A program made the translations under genes and the position numbers. From positions 6,104 through 70,103 of the forward strand of contig JBAZWL010000025.1 in assembly GCA_041660405.1 (NCBI GenBank): a DNA stretch of 64,000 nt, in the 5' to 3' direction. Position 1 is the first letter of the stretch. Each line of letters opens with the position of its first letter. The notes beneath the pieces were generated by a model, which saw nothing but the letters and a program-made list of their open reading frames with translations, was not told the origin of the DNA and did no database searches. Origin of the DNA: Taibaiella sp041660405 (lineage in GTDB: Bacteria; Bacteroidota; Bacteroidia; Chitinophagales; Chitinophagaceae). Positions 1 through 9,157 of the stretch are shown in pieces.

Positions 1-1121
1 CCTTAACGGCTCCTGTATTGGCCAAGCCCATACCCAAACTCAAGTCTGTATTTGATGATAAGAAAATAACGGATCACCATGCCATTATTCCTACAGAAGT
101 ACCGCCCACAGGCATTTCTGTAGTGGAAGAAAAGCGTGTGTATGATCTGATCGCTAAGAGATTTATTGCTGCTTTTTATCCTGAATGTAAAGTGTCCAAT
201 ACTACAGTAATGGGCAAGGTAGGGCAGGTACCTTTTAAAGCTACAGGCAAGCAGATATTGGAGCAGGGATGGCGTGAAATTTATATTAACGATACACAAA
301 AAGAGGAAGGTGAAGAGCCCGAAAGGTTGATGCCGGTATTTACCGAAGGGGAAAGCGGTCCACATGAACCTAAAGTACATAAAGGAAAAACTACCCCACC
401 CAAACCCTATACAGAAGCGACTTTGCTTCGTGCTATGGAAACAGCGGGTAAGCAGGTGGAAGATGAAGAAGTAAGAGAACTATTGAAGGACAATGGTATC
501 GGACGGCCTTCTACGCGAGCCAATATTATTGAAACATTGTTTAAGAGAAAGTACATAGAAAGGAAAAAGAAGAACATTTTTGCCACGCAAACCGGCATGG
601 ATCTTATTGATACCATTCAAAATGAATTGCTGAAAAGCCCTGAATTGACTGGTGTTTGGGAACGTAAATTGAGACAGATAGAAAAGGGAACCTACGATCC
701 GGCTTTGTTCAAACAAGAGCTGATACAAATGGTTATGGACTTGACGCAGGAAGTTAAATCGGGCAGTTATCGTATGATAAGTGTGGCCGAACCGGAGCCT
801 GCTAAAAAGGAATCAGCTAAAAAAGAAAGTACGCCTAAGCCGCCCAAGGAAACGATAACTCCGGAAGAATTGAGTTGTCCCAAATGTAACCAGCAAAAAC
901 TTATTAAAGGAAAAACTGCCTATGGTTGTCCCGATTACCAGGTCTGTGGTTTTAAAATACCGTTTGAATTATTCGGGAAAAAGCTAAGCGCAAAACAAAT
1001 GACTGACCTTATTCTGAAAAAGAAAACAGGCAAAATGAAAGGACTCATTGCTGTCGGATCGGTGGAAGAACAGGAAGGTAAACTTGTGATGAATACGGAT
1101 TTTGGAATCAGCATAGGGTAG
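1..1121 (+). CDS. topB: DNA topoisomerase III, C-terminal part (cut by window start)
   Basis: The reading frame is open from the left edge (first whole codon at 3), so this is the 3' part of a longer gene. The visible protein begins inside the type IA topoisomerase core and shows the TDHHAIIPT segment. RPSTRANIIETL, the conserved helix-turn segment of domain I/II, follows about 120 residues later. The catalytic Tyr and Toprim domain should lie upstream, outside the window. The tail has a Lys/Glu/Pro-rich linker and then a four-Cys zinc-ribbon-like domain starting CPKC, typical of the accessory C-terminal domain of TopB-type enzymes. The family relaxes and decatenates DNA through single-strand passage. 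TopB also occurs on mobile elements, but nothing here shows that this copy is mobile. Confidence 0.9.
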   Translation, partial: LTAPVLAKPIPKLKSVFDDKKITDHHAIIPTEVPPTGISVVEEKRVYDLIAKRFIAAFYPECKVSNTTVMGKVGQVPFKATGKQILEQGWREIYINDTQKEEGEEPERLMPVFTEGESGPHEPKVHKGKTTPPKPYTEATLLRAMETAGKQVEDEEVRELLKDNGIGRPSTRANIIETLFKRKYIERKKKNIFATQTGMDLIDTIQNELLKSPELTGVWERKLRQIEKGTYDPALFKQELIQMVMDLTQEVKSGSYRMISVAEPEPAKKESAKKESTPKPPKETITPEELSCPKCNQQKLIKGKTAYGCPDYQVCGFKIPFELFGKKLSAKQMTDLILKKKTGKMKGLIAVGSVEEQEGKLVMNTDFGISIG

Positions 1122-1200
1122 GGATATCGTTGGCGAAAACACCTACGGCGAAAAGCTATTGAAGCGTCTCCCCCTGGGATTTTGGCATACATACCCATCA

Positions 1201-1420
1201 AGTGGTACGTTATATCCCATTGAGTGGTACATTATGCCCTTTTAAGTAGTACGCTATACCCTTTTAAGTGGTACATTATACCATTTTAAGTAGTACGCTA
1301 TACCCCATTAAGTAGTACGTTATACCCTTTTAAGTAGTACGTTATACCCCATTAAGTGGTACGTTATACTCTTTTAAGTGGTATAGTATACTCCATTAAG
1401 TGGTGCGTTATACCACTTAA
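1201..1420. repeat. Ten imperfect 22-bp tandem repeats between topB and ychF
   Basis: Ten consecutive 22-bp units with no gaps. The consensus is close to AGTRGTACGTTATACCCC followed by ATTA or TTTA. Units 5-9 alternate between endings CCATTA and CTTTTA, hinting at a 44-bp higher-order period. The last unit can fold, as AAGTGGT pairs with ACCACTT. The stretch 1122-1619 has no convincing gene; it holds this array and then a terminator hairpin. Unit length equals about two helical turns, so protein-binding sites are possible, but function is unknown. Confidence 0.9.
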
Positions 1421-1555
1421 AGTACCGAACGAATACAGATCACACATTTCTTCTTTTAAAATGATAATTATGAATGACGCAAAATAGAGAATTACTGATG
1501 CGTATTGTAGATAGGATGACAATGGGGTTGAGATAATTGAGATGTCTTCCGAATC

Positions 1556-1590
1556 AAAACGAGCTGTTTCTATGAGAAACAGCTCGTTTT
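1556..1590. terminator. Bidirectional terminator hairpin
   Basis: A perfect 15-bp stem (AAAACGAGCTGTTTC and its complement) around a 5-nt loop, with A-tract and T-tract ends. It lies between the convergent genes topB and ychF and can serve both strands. Confidence 0.9.
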
Positions 1591-1619
1591 ATTTTCCTGA
1601 CAAAATTTTAAACAGACGC

Positions 1620-2717
1620 TTAAACGTTAAATCTGAAGTGCATCACATCACCATCATTCACTATGTATTCTTTACCTTCAATACGCAACTTTCCTTTTTC
1701 TTTTGCCACTGCTTCACCACCCAGAGTTATAAAATCATCATAACCAATAACCTCTGCTTTAATAAATCCTTTTTCAAAATCACTATGGATCACACTTGCA
1801 GCTTGTGGCGCTTTCCAGCCCTGGTGAATAGTCCAGGCTCTTACTTCCTGTACCCCTGCAGTAAAGTAGGTAATGAGATTCAATAATTTATAAGCCGAAC
1901 GGATTAAACGGTTCAGGCCTGGTTCGGTAAGTCCGTATTCAGAAAAGAACAGTTCTTTATCTTCAGCGCTTTCCAATTCGGTAATCTGCGCCTCAATATT
2001 ATTATTCATCACAATTACCTGGGCGCCTTCATCGGTAGCCACTTTGGTAATGGCTTCGCTAAATTTGTTTCCGGTAAGAATAGAAGCTTCATCCACATTG
2101 GCAACATACAAAACAGGCTTTTCGGTAAGCAGGAAAAGATCGGCAACGGCTTCTCTGTCTTCGCCTTCCAGTTTCAGGCCACGAATATTATTTCCATCGT
2201 CAAGATGTTTTTTGCATAGTTGGAGTACGTCAAGTACACGTTTGGCTTTAGGGTCCATTTTAGCCAGCTTTTCGGTACGTGCTATTTTCTTTTCTACACT
2301 TTCCAGGTCTTTCAACTGCAACTCTGTATCAATAATGCCCTTATCATTTACCGGGTTGATCGCGCCTTCATCACGAAGTATATTTTCATCTTCAAAGCAA
2401 CGAACCACATGGATAATAGCATCCACTTCACGGATATTAGCCAGGAATTTATTGCCCAGTCCTTCACCTTTTGAAGCACCTTTTACCAAGCCGGCAATAT
2501 CTACAAATTCAATTGCAGTAGGCACTACACGCTGTGGTTGTACTATTTCCGATAGTTTGTCGATACGTTCATCCGGTACATCTACCAACCCTACATTAGG
2601 CTCAATGGTACAAAAACGATAATTACTTGCCTGTGCTTTTGCACTATTGCTCACTGCGTTGAAAAGCGTTGATTTTCCTACATTGGGGAGCCCCACAATG
2701 CCTACTTGTAATGCCAT
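1620..2717 (-). CDS. ychF: YchF/Obg-like translation-associated ATPase
   Basis: 365 residues, the usual YchF length. The P-loop GLPNVGKSTLFNA sits at residues 9-21, the switch segment FVDIAGLVKGASKGEGLGNK follows near residue 70, and the C-terminal TGS domain ends with DGDVMHFRFNV. YchF binds ribosomes and hydrolyses ATP in preference to GTP. It is a conserved single-copy cytosolic protein tied to translation and the oxidative-stress response. The ATG at 2717 gives the standard N-terminus MALQVGIVGLPNVGKS. A TAccTTTG box lies just upstream, complement of 2737-2744. The gene is monocistronic and converges on topB across the 1556 hairpin. Confidence 0.96.
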   Translation of the reverse strand: MALQVGIVGLPNVGKSTLFNAVSNSAKAQASNYRFCTIEPNVGLVDVPDERIDKLSEIVQPQRVVPTAIEFVDIAGLVKGASKGEGLGNKFLANIREVDAIIHVVRCFEDENILRDEGAINPVNDKGIIDTELQLKDLESVEKKIARTEKLAKMDPKAKRVLDVLQLCKKHLDDGNNIRGLKLEGEDREAVADLFLLTEKPVLYVANVDEASILTGNKFSEAITKVATDEGAQVIVMNNNIEAQITELESAEDKELFFSEYGLTEPGLNRLIRSAYKLLNLITYFTAGVQEVRAWTIHQGWKAPQAASVIHSDFEKGFIKAEVIGYDDFITLGGEAVAKEKGKLRIEGKEYIVNDGDVMHFRFNV

Positions 2718-2901
2718 GTGTTTTCAGAAATTTTCGCAAAGGTAAAACTATTGCTCAAAACTATGATGGTCACTTTTATATGTTAAAAAGGGGCAAGCGA
2801 CCTGCATGTTTATGTGGCATAGGGTGTACTTATTGTTGTTGTGTTATAAAATTATTATTATATTTGGTATAGATTGCTAACCAAAAAACTTGCGTGATGT
2901 T

Positions 2902-3168
2902 ATGGAACATACGATGATTTTAAAAGAAGAAATAGGACAATATCACATGATACCAAGCCCTGACGATAAAAGCGGTTTCTGGAAACAGGAATTGAGCTAT
3001 GCTGTAAGGCTGGGAAATGAATTTAAAGGCAAAACGACAGTAACATTTGAAACGACAGAAGGCTCTCGCACGGTTCAGACCACAGTATGGTCACTCACAG
3101 ATAATTATATCGTATTAAAAGGTGGTATCACTATTCCCCTCAATAGTATAACGGAAGTTCATTTTTAA
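2902..3168 (+). CDS. Hypothetical small protein
   Basis: 88 residues from the ATG at 2902; an in-frame TTG at 2890 would add four. No signal peptide or membrane segment is visible. The sequence alternates polar and beta-prone stretches (KTTVTFETTEGSRTVQTTVW, then IVLKGGITIPLNSITEVHF), suggesting a compact beta fold. I do not recognise the family. It is followed within 30 bp by a glycosyltransferase on the same strand, but a separate -7 box before that gene argues against a strict operon. Confidence 0.65.
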   Translation: MEHTMILKEEIGQYHMIPSPDDKSGFWKQELSYAVRLGNEFKGKTTVTFETTEGSRTVQTTVWSLTDNYIVLKGGITIPLNSITEVHF

Positions 3169-3182
3169 TGGCTGCGGTTTAT

Positions 3183-3190
3183 TACTTTTG
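3183..3190 (+). promoter_or_regulatory. Bacteroidota -7 box for the glycosyltransferase
   Basis: TACTTTTG matches TAnnTTTG and sits 8 bp before the ATG at 3199. It lies inside a small GGCTGC/GCAGCC inverted repeat (3170-3195). No clear -33 TTTG is visible. Confidence 0.5.
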
Positions 3191-3198
3191 CAGCCATC

Positions 3199-4320
3199 AT
3201 GCGTATAGCTGTTAATACCAGATTGTTTTTAAAAGGAAAGTTGGAAGGTATCGGATGGTTTGCTCACGAAACGCTTTCCCGTTTAGTATTGCAACACCCC
3301 GAGCACGAGTTCATCTTCTTTTTCGACAGACCTTTTCATAAAGATTTTGTTTTTGCCCCGAATGTCACGCCTGTGGTCTTAAAACCACAGGCCAGGCATC
3401 CGGCTTTGTATTATTTGTGGACCGAGTGGGCCATCCCGTTTGCTTTGAAAAAATACAAAGCTGATATTTATTTTTCCCCGGATGGATTAGGAACGCTAAG
3501 GTCTAAAGTGCCCACCTGTATTACCATTCATGACCTGGCCTATAAGCATTATCCGCAGTTTATGGATAAATTGCATAAGTGGCATTACAGTCATTATCTT
3601 CCCCGCTTTGCCCATAATGCAAAACGTATCATCGCTGTTTCCGAATATACCAAACAGGATATAGTAAAGCAATTTGGAGTTGCTGAAGATAAAATAGATG
3701 TGGTGTATAATGGTGCCCATAAGGAATATAAGCCACTTTCTTACGATGAAAAAGAAGCAGTAAAGAAGCAACATACTGAGGGTGAGGAGTTCTTTCTGTT
3801 TACAGGAGCCCTGCATCCACGAAAAAATATTATAAACCTCCTTAAAGCTTTTGTTCAATTTAAAAGACGCCAGCGAAGCCGTATTAAATTAGTAATTGTA
3901 GGCAGAATGGCCTGGCAATACGAAGAAATTGAAAAGGCAAAAGAACTGATGCCTTATAAAGATGATGTAATATGGACAGGCTATCTTGATGTAGATGAAC
4001 TTGCAAAAGTTACCGCTTCAGCTTATGCTCTTGTGTATCCATCACTGTTCGAAGGCTTTGGTATCCCGATATTGGAAGCCATGACCTGCGATGTGCCGGT
4101 AATTGTTTCCAACACTTCCTCTATGCCTGAAGTGGGTGGGGATGCAGCTTTGTTGGTTGATCCACTATCGCCGGAAGATATAGCAGCGAAAATGATGCTG
4201 ATCTATAAAGATGAAACCTTACGAAACAAAATGATTGAAGCAGCCCGGATCAGGAAAACAAAATTCAGCTGGGACCGCTCTGCAGAACAAATATGGGAAA
4301 GCCTGATGAAATGTATATGA
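3199..4320 (+). CDS. Glycosyltransferase, GT4-like (GT-B fold)
   Basis: 373 residues, a normal length for a GT4 enzyme. The N-terminal Rossmann half opens MRIAVNTRLFL and has the loop LEGIGWFAHE. The hinge region reads FLFTGALHPRKNI, and the C-terminal donor-binding half carries the E-x7-E signature in EGFGIPILEA. Such enzymes transfer a sugar from a nucleotide-sugar donor, here probably to a polysaccharide or lipid-linked acceptor at the cytosolic face of the membrane; the substrate cannot be read. No signal peptide or transmembrane segment. It converges on rodA across a perfect hairpin. Confidence 0.88.
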   Translation: MRIAVNTRLFLKGKLEGIGWFAHETLSRLVLQHPEHEFIFFFDRPFHKDFVFAPNVTPVVLKPQARHPALYYLWTEWAIPFALKKYKADIYFSPDGLGTLRSKVPTCITIHDLAYKHYPQFMDKLHKWHYSHYLPRFAHNAKRIIAVSEYTKQDIVKQFGVAEDKIDVVYNGAHKEYKPLSYDEKEAVKKQHTEGEEFFLFTGALHPRKNIINLLKAFVQFKRRQRSRIKLVIVGRMAWQYEEIEKAKELMPYKDDVIWTGYLDVDELAKVTASAYALVYPSLFEGFGIPILEAMTCDVPVIVSNTSSMPEVGGDAALLVDPLSPEDIAAKMMLIYKDETLRNKMIEAARIRKTKFSWDRSAEQIWESLMKCI

Positions 4321-4361
4321 TTGGAAATTGGAAATTTGAATCCTGAATTTCCAATTTCCAA
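4321..4361. terminator. Bidirectional terminator hairpin
   Basis: A perfect 16-bp stem made of two tandem GGAAATT-like half-units and their complement, with a 9-nt loop, between convergent glycosyltransferase and rodA genes. The T-tract is weak, but stem length and position support termination. Confidence 0.75.
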
Positions 4362-4369
4362 TTTCAAAA

Positions 4370-5680
4370 TTACCTGATCAACATTTGCCGGTCAGCATCC
4401 AGCCTTAGCAATATAAACAATAAGATACTGAACGAAAGTAATGACGTTCCTCCATAACTTAACATAGGCAAAGTAATACCAATTACCGGGGCCAGTCCCA
4501 TGGTCATAGATAAATTGATGGCGAGGTGGAAAAACAAAATAGACGCTACACAATAAGCATATACACGGCTAAACGATGATCGTTGCCTTTCTGCAATATG
4601 TACAATACGAAGCAACAAAGTCACATAGAGTAACACCAGTATTGTACTACCTACGAAGCCAAATTGCTCGCCAATGCCGCAGAATACAAAGTCGGTATTT
4701 TGTTCGGGTACAAAAGAATATTTGGTTTGAGTACCATTCATAAATCCTTTACCCAAAAAGCCACCGCTACCAATTGCAATCTTAGATTGGCGTACATTGT
4801 AGTCAGCATCTTTTTTAGGAACTACACCGGGTTTCTGATATTCTTCAGGCACATCCTGTCCCAGCATGGAATAAATACGTTCGGTTTGATAACCCTGGAA
4901 TACATTTTTAAACACATAAGGAATAGCCACCTGCGAAAACAATACCGCTATAAGCCAGGATACACCTATTACCACTACGATAATCCTGTTTCGTTTAATT
5001 TGCCTCCTTAATAGCCATATGGCAAGTATTGGTATTATAGTTATGATGATGAAAAAAGGTAAACGTTCTATGAGCAAAGTACCTAGTAATAACCCCGCGA
5101 CAGAAAAGCCCACGCCAAGGATTGCATTCGGCAACCCTTCGCGATACATAGCCAGGAAAAAGGAAAAATAAACCAACGCCAATCCTGTTTCATTTTGCTT
5201 AATAATAATAAGGCATGGCACCAGTACAATTGCAGAAGCAATAAGCCTGTCCTTAAGTGTTTTAAAATTCGTTTCCGGTGTAGATAAAAATCTTGCCAGG
5301 GCGAGCGCTGTAAATATCTTACAGAGTTCACCGGGTTGAAAGCTAAATGACCCGAATTTGATAAAACTATGAGAGCCTTTTACTTCGGAACCTAAAGCAA
5401 AGGTGGCCAGTAGCAATAATATGCCTACCAGGTAAGAAAGATAGGCAACAGCAGAAAAGAATTTACTGTCTGTAAGAATGATAATAAGTCCGACCACAAG
5501 CGATATAAACAACCATGTGAGTTGCTTCATGTGGCTTTTGCTCATATCAAAAAAAGGTTCACTAAAGCTGATGTATTCTACAGAATATACAGCGGCAATT
5601 CCAATAGTAACCAATGCCAGGTAAAGATAGATCACCGGCCAGTCAACGCGGCCTGTTATAGGTTTGCGACCTGAGCTCAT
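4370..5680 (-). CDS. rodA: Rod-shape peptidoglycan polymerase RodA (SEDS family)
   Basis: 436 residues with about ten hydrophobic segments. SEDS hallmarks are visible: FQPGELCKI (F.PGE.CK) near residue 115, GSGGFLGKGF in the large loop, and PVIGITLPMLSYGGTSLL near the C-terminus. RodA polymerises lipid II glycan strands in the elongasome together with the class B PBP encoded immediately upstream (5718-7793, 37 bp away on the same strand), so the two form the usual mrd operon. The protein is somewhat longer than E. coli RodA, owing to a larger periplasmic loop, as is common in Bacteroidota. Confidence 0.95.
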   Translation of the reverse strand: MSSGRKPITGRVDWPVIYLYLALVTIGIAAVYSVEYISFSEPFFDMSKSHMKQLTWLFISLVVGLIIILTDSKFFSAVAYLSYLVGILLLLATFALGSEVKGSHSFIKFGSFSFQPGELCKIFTALALARFLSTPETNFKTLKDRLIASAIVLVPCLIIIKQNETGLALVYFSFFLAMYREGLPNAILGVGFSVAGLLLGTLLIERLPFFIIITIIPILAIWLLRRQIKRNRIIVVVIGVSWLIAVLFSQVAIPYVFKNVFQGYQTERIYSMLGQDVPEEYQKPGVVPKKDADYNVRQSKIAIGSGGFLGKGFMNGTQTKYSFVPEQNTDFVFCGIGEQFGFVGSTILVLLYVTLLLRIVHIAERQRSSFSRVYAYCVASILFFHLAINLSMTMGLAPVIGITLPMLSYGGTSLLSFSILLFILLRLDADRQMLIR

Positions 5681-5717
5681 ACAATTGTTTTATTTATTTT
5701 ACCTATTGATTACTTCT

Positions 5718-7793
5718 CTAATTTTTAATATTGAAATTCAGATCATTCTGCCCGTTATGAGTTGGCTTAAAGCTCATTTTGTAATAATCTTTAAGTATCT
5801 GTTTTACCAGCAGGGTGTCCCTCATTTTTCTTACGCTGTCCCGTGTGCGCTTATCAGCTGTACGCAACAGGTCTCTCATCAGATCTTTTTGCCTTTGCAA
5901 AGAATCAATCGTACGGATATAGCCTTTAACTGTGTTGGCTTTAAACATCTTTTCCTGCAGTGCAATCCTGTTGGGCGCTACGATAGAATCTTTCAAATAT
6001 TTTTCCATCATCAGACTGGCAACCGGGCCAGCCCATGTAGCACCATAACCTGAATTTTGTACCACAACCGCAATAGCAATCCTTGGATTATTTTTAGGCG
6101 CAAAGCATACAAACACGGAGTGATTATCCAGTTTGGTTTTTTGTCCATCTATTACAGCATAATTTTCCACCGTTCCGGTTTTACCACATACTTCTATTCC
6201 GGGCAATAAGGCAACCCGCCCGGTACCACTCACAACCACATCTTCCATACCGGTAATTACGGCATTAAAAGAAGAATCCGGAATATGGGTAGGGGTGTGC
6301 TTTTCCAGGTAAGGGTTCAATATTTTATCTTTAGGGTTACCGCCTATGCTTTTAACAAAATGGGGAATATAAAAGAAACCTCTGTTGGCGATGAGGCACA
6401 TAGCATTTGCCATTTGAAGCGGAGTCATATCTATTTCACCCTGGCCCATACCCACTACCACCATGTTGCAGGAATTCCAATGCCCGTTATATATTTTATT
6501 GAAATAAGAGGAGTCGGGAACATTCCCTTGTTTTTCGCCGGGTATATCAATACCTAAAGGATGCCCCAGGCCAAAATCAGAAAGATAATTATGCCAGCGT
6601 TGTACACCTTCGTGCGTACCACCAGCCCATCTTTTCGCATCAACCGTTTTGCGGAACACATCGCAGAAATAAGCGTTGCAGGAATTAGCCAAAGCCAGGC
6701 GAAGGTTGGCCGCGTGCCCGCCACCGGAGTGCGTACAACCAATTCTTCTGCCGCAGGCATAATAACCACCGCCGCAAGGATAACCAAATGATGGTGTAAT
6801 CACGCCAACATCAAGCCCGATCAAGGCCGTCAACGGTTTGAAGGTAGAGCCGGGAGGATATTGCGCCAGAATTGCCCTGTTGAACAAAGGCCGGGTGTAC
6901 ATCTTAGAAAGCTCTGTATAGCTCTTGCCAAAATTTCCACCGGATAAAAGGTTAGGATCATAATCGGGTGCGGATACCAGTGCCAGTATGCCTCCGGTTT
7001 TAGGATCAATGGCAATAGCGCTGCCTATTTTTCCTTCCATCAGTTTTTCGGCATAAGCCTGTAAATCCGCGTCCAGGTATAGTTCCAGCGTTTTTCCTGC
7101 TATAGAAGGGGTATCAAGTGACCCGTTTTTGTAAGCATCTCTTGGCCGGTTCAACACATCACGTACCAGGTATTCCACACCGCGCTGGCCACGCAATACT
7201 TCTTCATAGCGGCTCTCCAATCCACTTTGCCCTACGTAATCACCCTGGCGGTAAGATTCATAACGGGGATTGGTCAGCATTTTTTCACTTACCTCATTCA
7301 GGTACCCAAATATATGCGCGCCAATACCAAGAGGATAAGTACGGCTGGAACGTTCCTGCAGTTCAAAACCTTCAAACATGTACAGGTTCTCCTGGATGCG
7401 TGCGTTTTTTTCAGCGGACAGTCCTGCTTCGTAAACACTCTGTCTTTGGAAGCCGTTACGAATTCTTAATTTTTGTAACGTTTTACGTACTGTTGCCGGA
7501 TCTGTACTCATTACCTGGCAGAACAAAACCGTATCAAAGTCTTTAATTTTATTAGGTGTGAAAGCAAGATCATAAGTGACATTATTGATCAGTAAAGCCT
7601 TGCCCTTACGATCAATAATAGCACCCCTGGCCGGATATATCACCTTACGGAAAATAGCCTGGCCGTCAGCCATTACTTTATATTTATCGTCCAGAAGTTG
7701 AAGTGTGAATAACCTTGCTACCAGGATTACAGCAAGTGCAACGAACACACCTCTTATAATCCATGGACGCGGATTTTGACTAAGTGCAGACAT
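5718..7793 (-). CDS. mrdA: Penicillin-binding protein 2 (class B transpeptidase)
   Basis: About 691 residues from the ATG at 7793 (MSALSQNPRPW); a longer frame reaches 7850 but adds a hydrophobic stretch unlike the family. Order: short cytosolic tail, one membrane anchor (VFVALAVILVARLF), PBP dimer domain, then the transpeptidase domain with the SxxK motif STFK in PPGSTFKPL, SCN in LANSCNAYF, and KTGT in VCGKTGTVENY. It cross-links peptidoglycan during elongation in partnership with RodA. A Cys/Gly-rich insertion follows the SxxK region (CGGGYYACGRRIGC). The charged C-terminal tail beyond the catalytic domain is long. Confidence 0.95.
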   Translation of the reverse strand: MSALSQNPRPWIIRGVFVALAVILVARLFTLQLLDDKYKVMADGQAIFRKVIYPARGAIIDRKGKALLINNVTYDLAFTPNKIKDFDTVLFCQVMSTDPATVRKTLQKLRIRNGFQRQSVYEAGLSAEKNARIQENLYMFEGFELQERSSRTYPLGIGAHIFGYLNEVSEKMLTNPRYESYRQGDYVGQSGLESRYEEVLRGQRGVEYLVRDVLNRPRDAYKNGSLDTPSIAGKTLELYLDADLQAYAEKLMEGKIGSAIAIDPKTGGILALVSAPDYDPNLLSGGNFGKSYTELSKMYTRPLFNRAILAQYPPGSTFKPLTALIGLDVGVITPSFGYPCGGGYYACGRRIGCTHSGGGHAANLRLALANSCNAYFCDVFRKTVDAKRWAGGTHEGVQRWHNYLSDFGLGHPLGIDIPGEKQGNVPDSSYFNKIYNGHWNSCNMVVVGMGQGEIDMTPLQMANAMCLIANRGFFYIPHFVKSIGGNPKDKILNPYLEKHTPTHIPDSSFNAVITGMEDVVVSGTGRVALLPGIEVCGKTGTVENYAVIDGQKTKLDNHSVFVCFAPKNNPRIAIAVVVQNSGYGATWAGPVASLMMEKYLKDSIVAPNRIALQEKMFKANTVKGYIRTIDSLQRQKDLMRDLLRTADKRTRDSVRKMRDTLLVKQILKDYYKMSFKPTHNGQNDLNFNIKN

Positions 7794-7892
7794 GAAAATA
7801 TTGAAAATGAAATATACACAAAGATAATGCCACAAATATTGCGAAAGCAAAAAATTAATATCAACTTACCAAAAATAAATGTAAAATCAAAC

Positions 7893-7900
7893 TACATTTG
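7893..7900 (+). promoter_or_regulatory. -7 box for the sensor kinase
   Basis: TACATTTG fits TAnnTTTG and lies 17 bp before the TTG start at 7918, the spacing expected for a short leader. Confidence 0.5.
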
Positions 7901-7917
7901 TTCAAAACCAAATTCCC

Positions 7918-8973
7918 TTGTCTGTAATACAATCCAAAAATACTTCACCGGCTATATTGTCCTTTTTCACGGCATTGATATTGGCTGTTGTTATCACCCT
8001 TTTTACCCTGCTTCTTAAGCAACCCTGGTATATAGATATTATTGCATTCGGGCTTACTTTTATTGTAGCCTATACCATTTATTTTTACACACTTCAATAT
8101 TTTATTTACCGGAAGATCAAACTCATTTACAAGTTCATTTACCAAACCAAAGCAACCAAGCGCGAAGAGTTTTTCTACCAGAATATTCTTCCGCAAAAAT
8201 CTATAGATGAAGTACGTAAAGATGTGGAGCGTTGGGCTATTGAAAAGAGAGACGAAATTGAGATACTACAAAAGAACGAACTGTTCCGTAAAGAGTTTCT
8301 GATGAACCTGGCACATGAGTTGCGGACACCTATATTTACCGTACAGGGTTATGTGCATACCTTACTGGATGGCGCTATAGATGACGCTGCTGTAAATCGT
8401 AAATTTTTAAGCAATGCAACCAAAGGTATCCAGCGCCTGGTACAGCTTGCAGACGATCTGGATAATATTTCCAAACTGGAATCCGGTAAAATTCCCATTG
8501 TCCAGGAATCTTTTGTAATACAGGAACTGGTGAAGGATGTATACGAAGAAATGATGCTGAAAGCGAAAGAGAAGAATATTGAGATGCTTAAAAAGAAAGG
8601 CACAGAAACCTCGATTATGGTATATGCCGACAAGCAAAAAGTGAAACAGGTAATCGTAAACCTGGTAGAGAATGCTCTGAAGTATGGAAACGATGGCGGC
8701 ACCATCACTACAGGATTTTATAGGATGGACGAGGGCAGGGTATATATAGAAGTTTCGGATGATGGCCCGGGTATTGCAGAACATCATCTTTCCCGAATAT
8801 TCGAACGTTTCTATCGTGCAGATAGAAGCCGCAGCAGGGAAATAGGTGGTACAGGATTAGGATTGGCCATCGTTAAGCATATCATCGAAGCCCACGGGCA
8901 AACCGTAACGGTAAGAAGTAAAGTGGGCGTTGGCTCCTCATTTGGTTTCACCCTGGAGAAAGGAAAATCGTAG
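7918..8973 (+). CDS. Two-TM sensor histidine kinase (PhoR-like)
   Basis: 351 residues starting at TTG 7918, chosen because no ATG precedes the first membrane segment and a -7 box sits just upstream. Two adjacent membrane helices (about 12-32 and 39-60) leave almost no periplasmic sensor. The DHp helix carries NLAHELRTPIF with the phospho-acceptor His. ATP-binding boxes follow: N (LVENALKYG), G1 (VSDDGPGI), F (IFERFYR) and G2 (GGTGLGLAI). It should autophosphorylate and pass phosphate to a response regulator, but none is adjacent, so the partner is elsewhere. The stop codon lies inside a copy of the GTAGAGACG repeat. Confidence 0.9.
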   Translation: MSVIQSKNTSPAILSFFTALILAVVITLFTLLLKQPWYIDIIAFGLTFIVAYTIYFYTLQYFIYRKIKLIYKFIYQTKATKREEFFYQNILPQKSIDEVRKDVERWAIEKRDEIEILQKNELFRKEFLMNLAHELRTPIFTVQGYVHTLLDGAIDDAAVNRKFLSNATKGIQRLVQLADDLDNISKLESGKIPIVQESFVIQELVKDVYEEMMLKAKEKNIEMLKKKGTETSIMVYADKQKVKQVIVNLVENALKYGNDGGTITTGFYRMDEGRVYIEVSDDGPGIAEHHLSRIFERFYRADRSRSREIGGTGLGLAIVKHIIEAHGQTVTVRSKVGVGSSFGFTLEKGKS

Positions 8974-9140
8974 AGACGTGCAATTTGCCCGTTCAGTAAA
9001 TTTTGCAAAGAGATATTAAAAAAAGTACAATTATATCTCAATAAAGAACGTAGAGACGTTGCACGCAACGTCTCTACCAATATCTTTTAAAAAGGATACC
9101 GGATTGAACGCAAAAAAGACGTGCAATTGAACGTCTATAC
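8970..9140. repeat. Cluster of GTAGAGACG palindromic repeats
   Basis: A perfect palindromic hairpin at 9050-9077 (GTAGAGACGTTGC, two-base loop, complement) flanked by two decayed copies: one at 8970 overlapping the kinase stop codon, and one at about 9117-9140 (AGACGT...ACGTCT). It resembles dispersed REP-like palindromes. It may also end transcription between the convergent kinase and methyltransferase genes. Confidence 0.8.
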
Positions 9141-9157
9141 ATATAAAAATGTAAACA

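Noticed and set aside
1201..1420. CRISPR array
   Set aside because: The 22-bp units are contiguous with no spacers and no cas genes are nearby; it is a tandem repeat.
6554..6787. Open frames on both strands within the PBP2 gene
   Set aside because: Shadows of the well-supported mrdA coding sequence.
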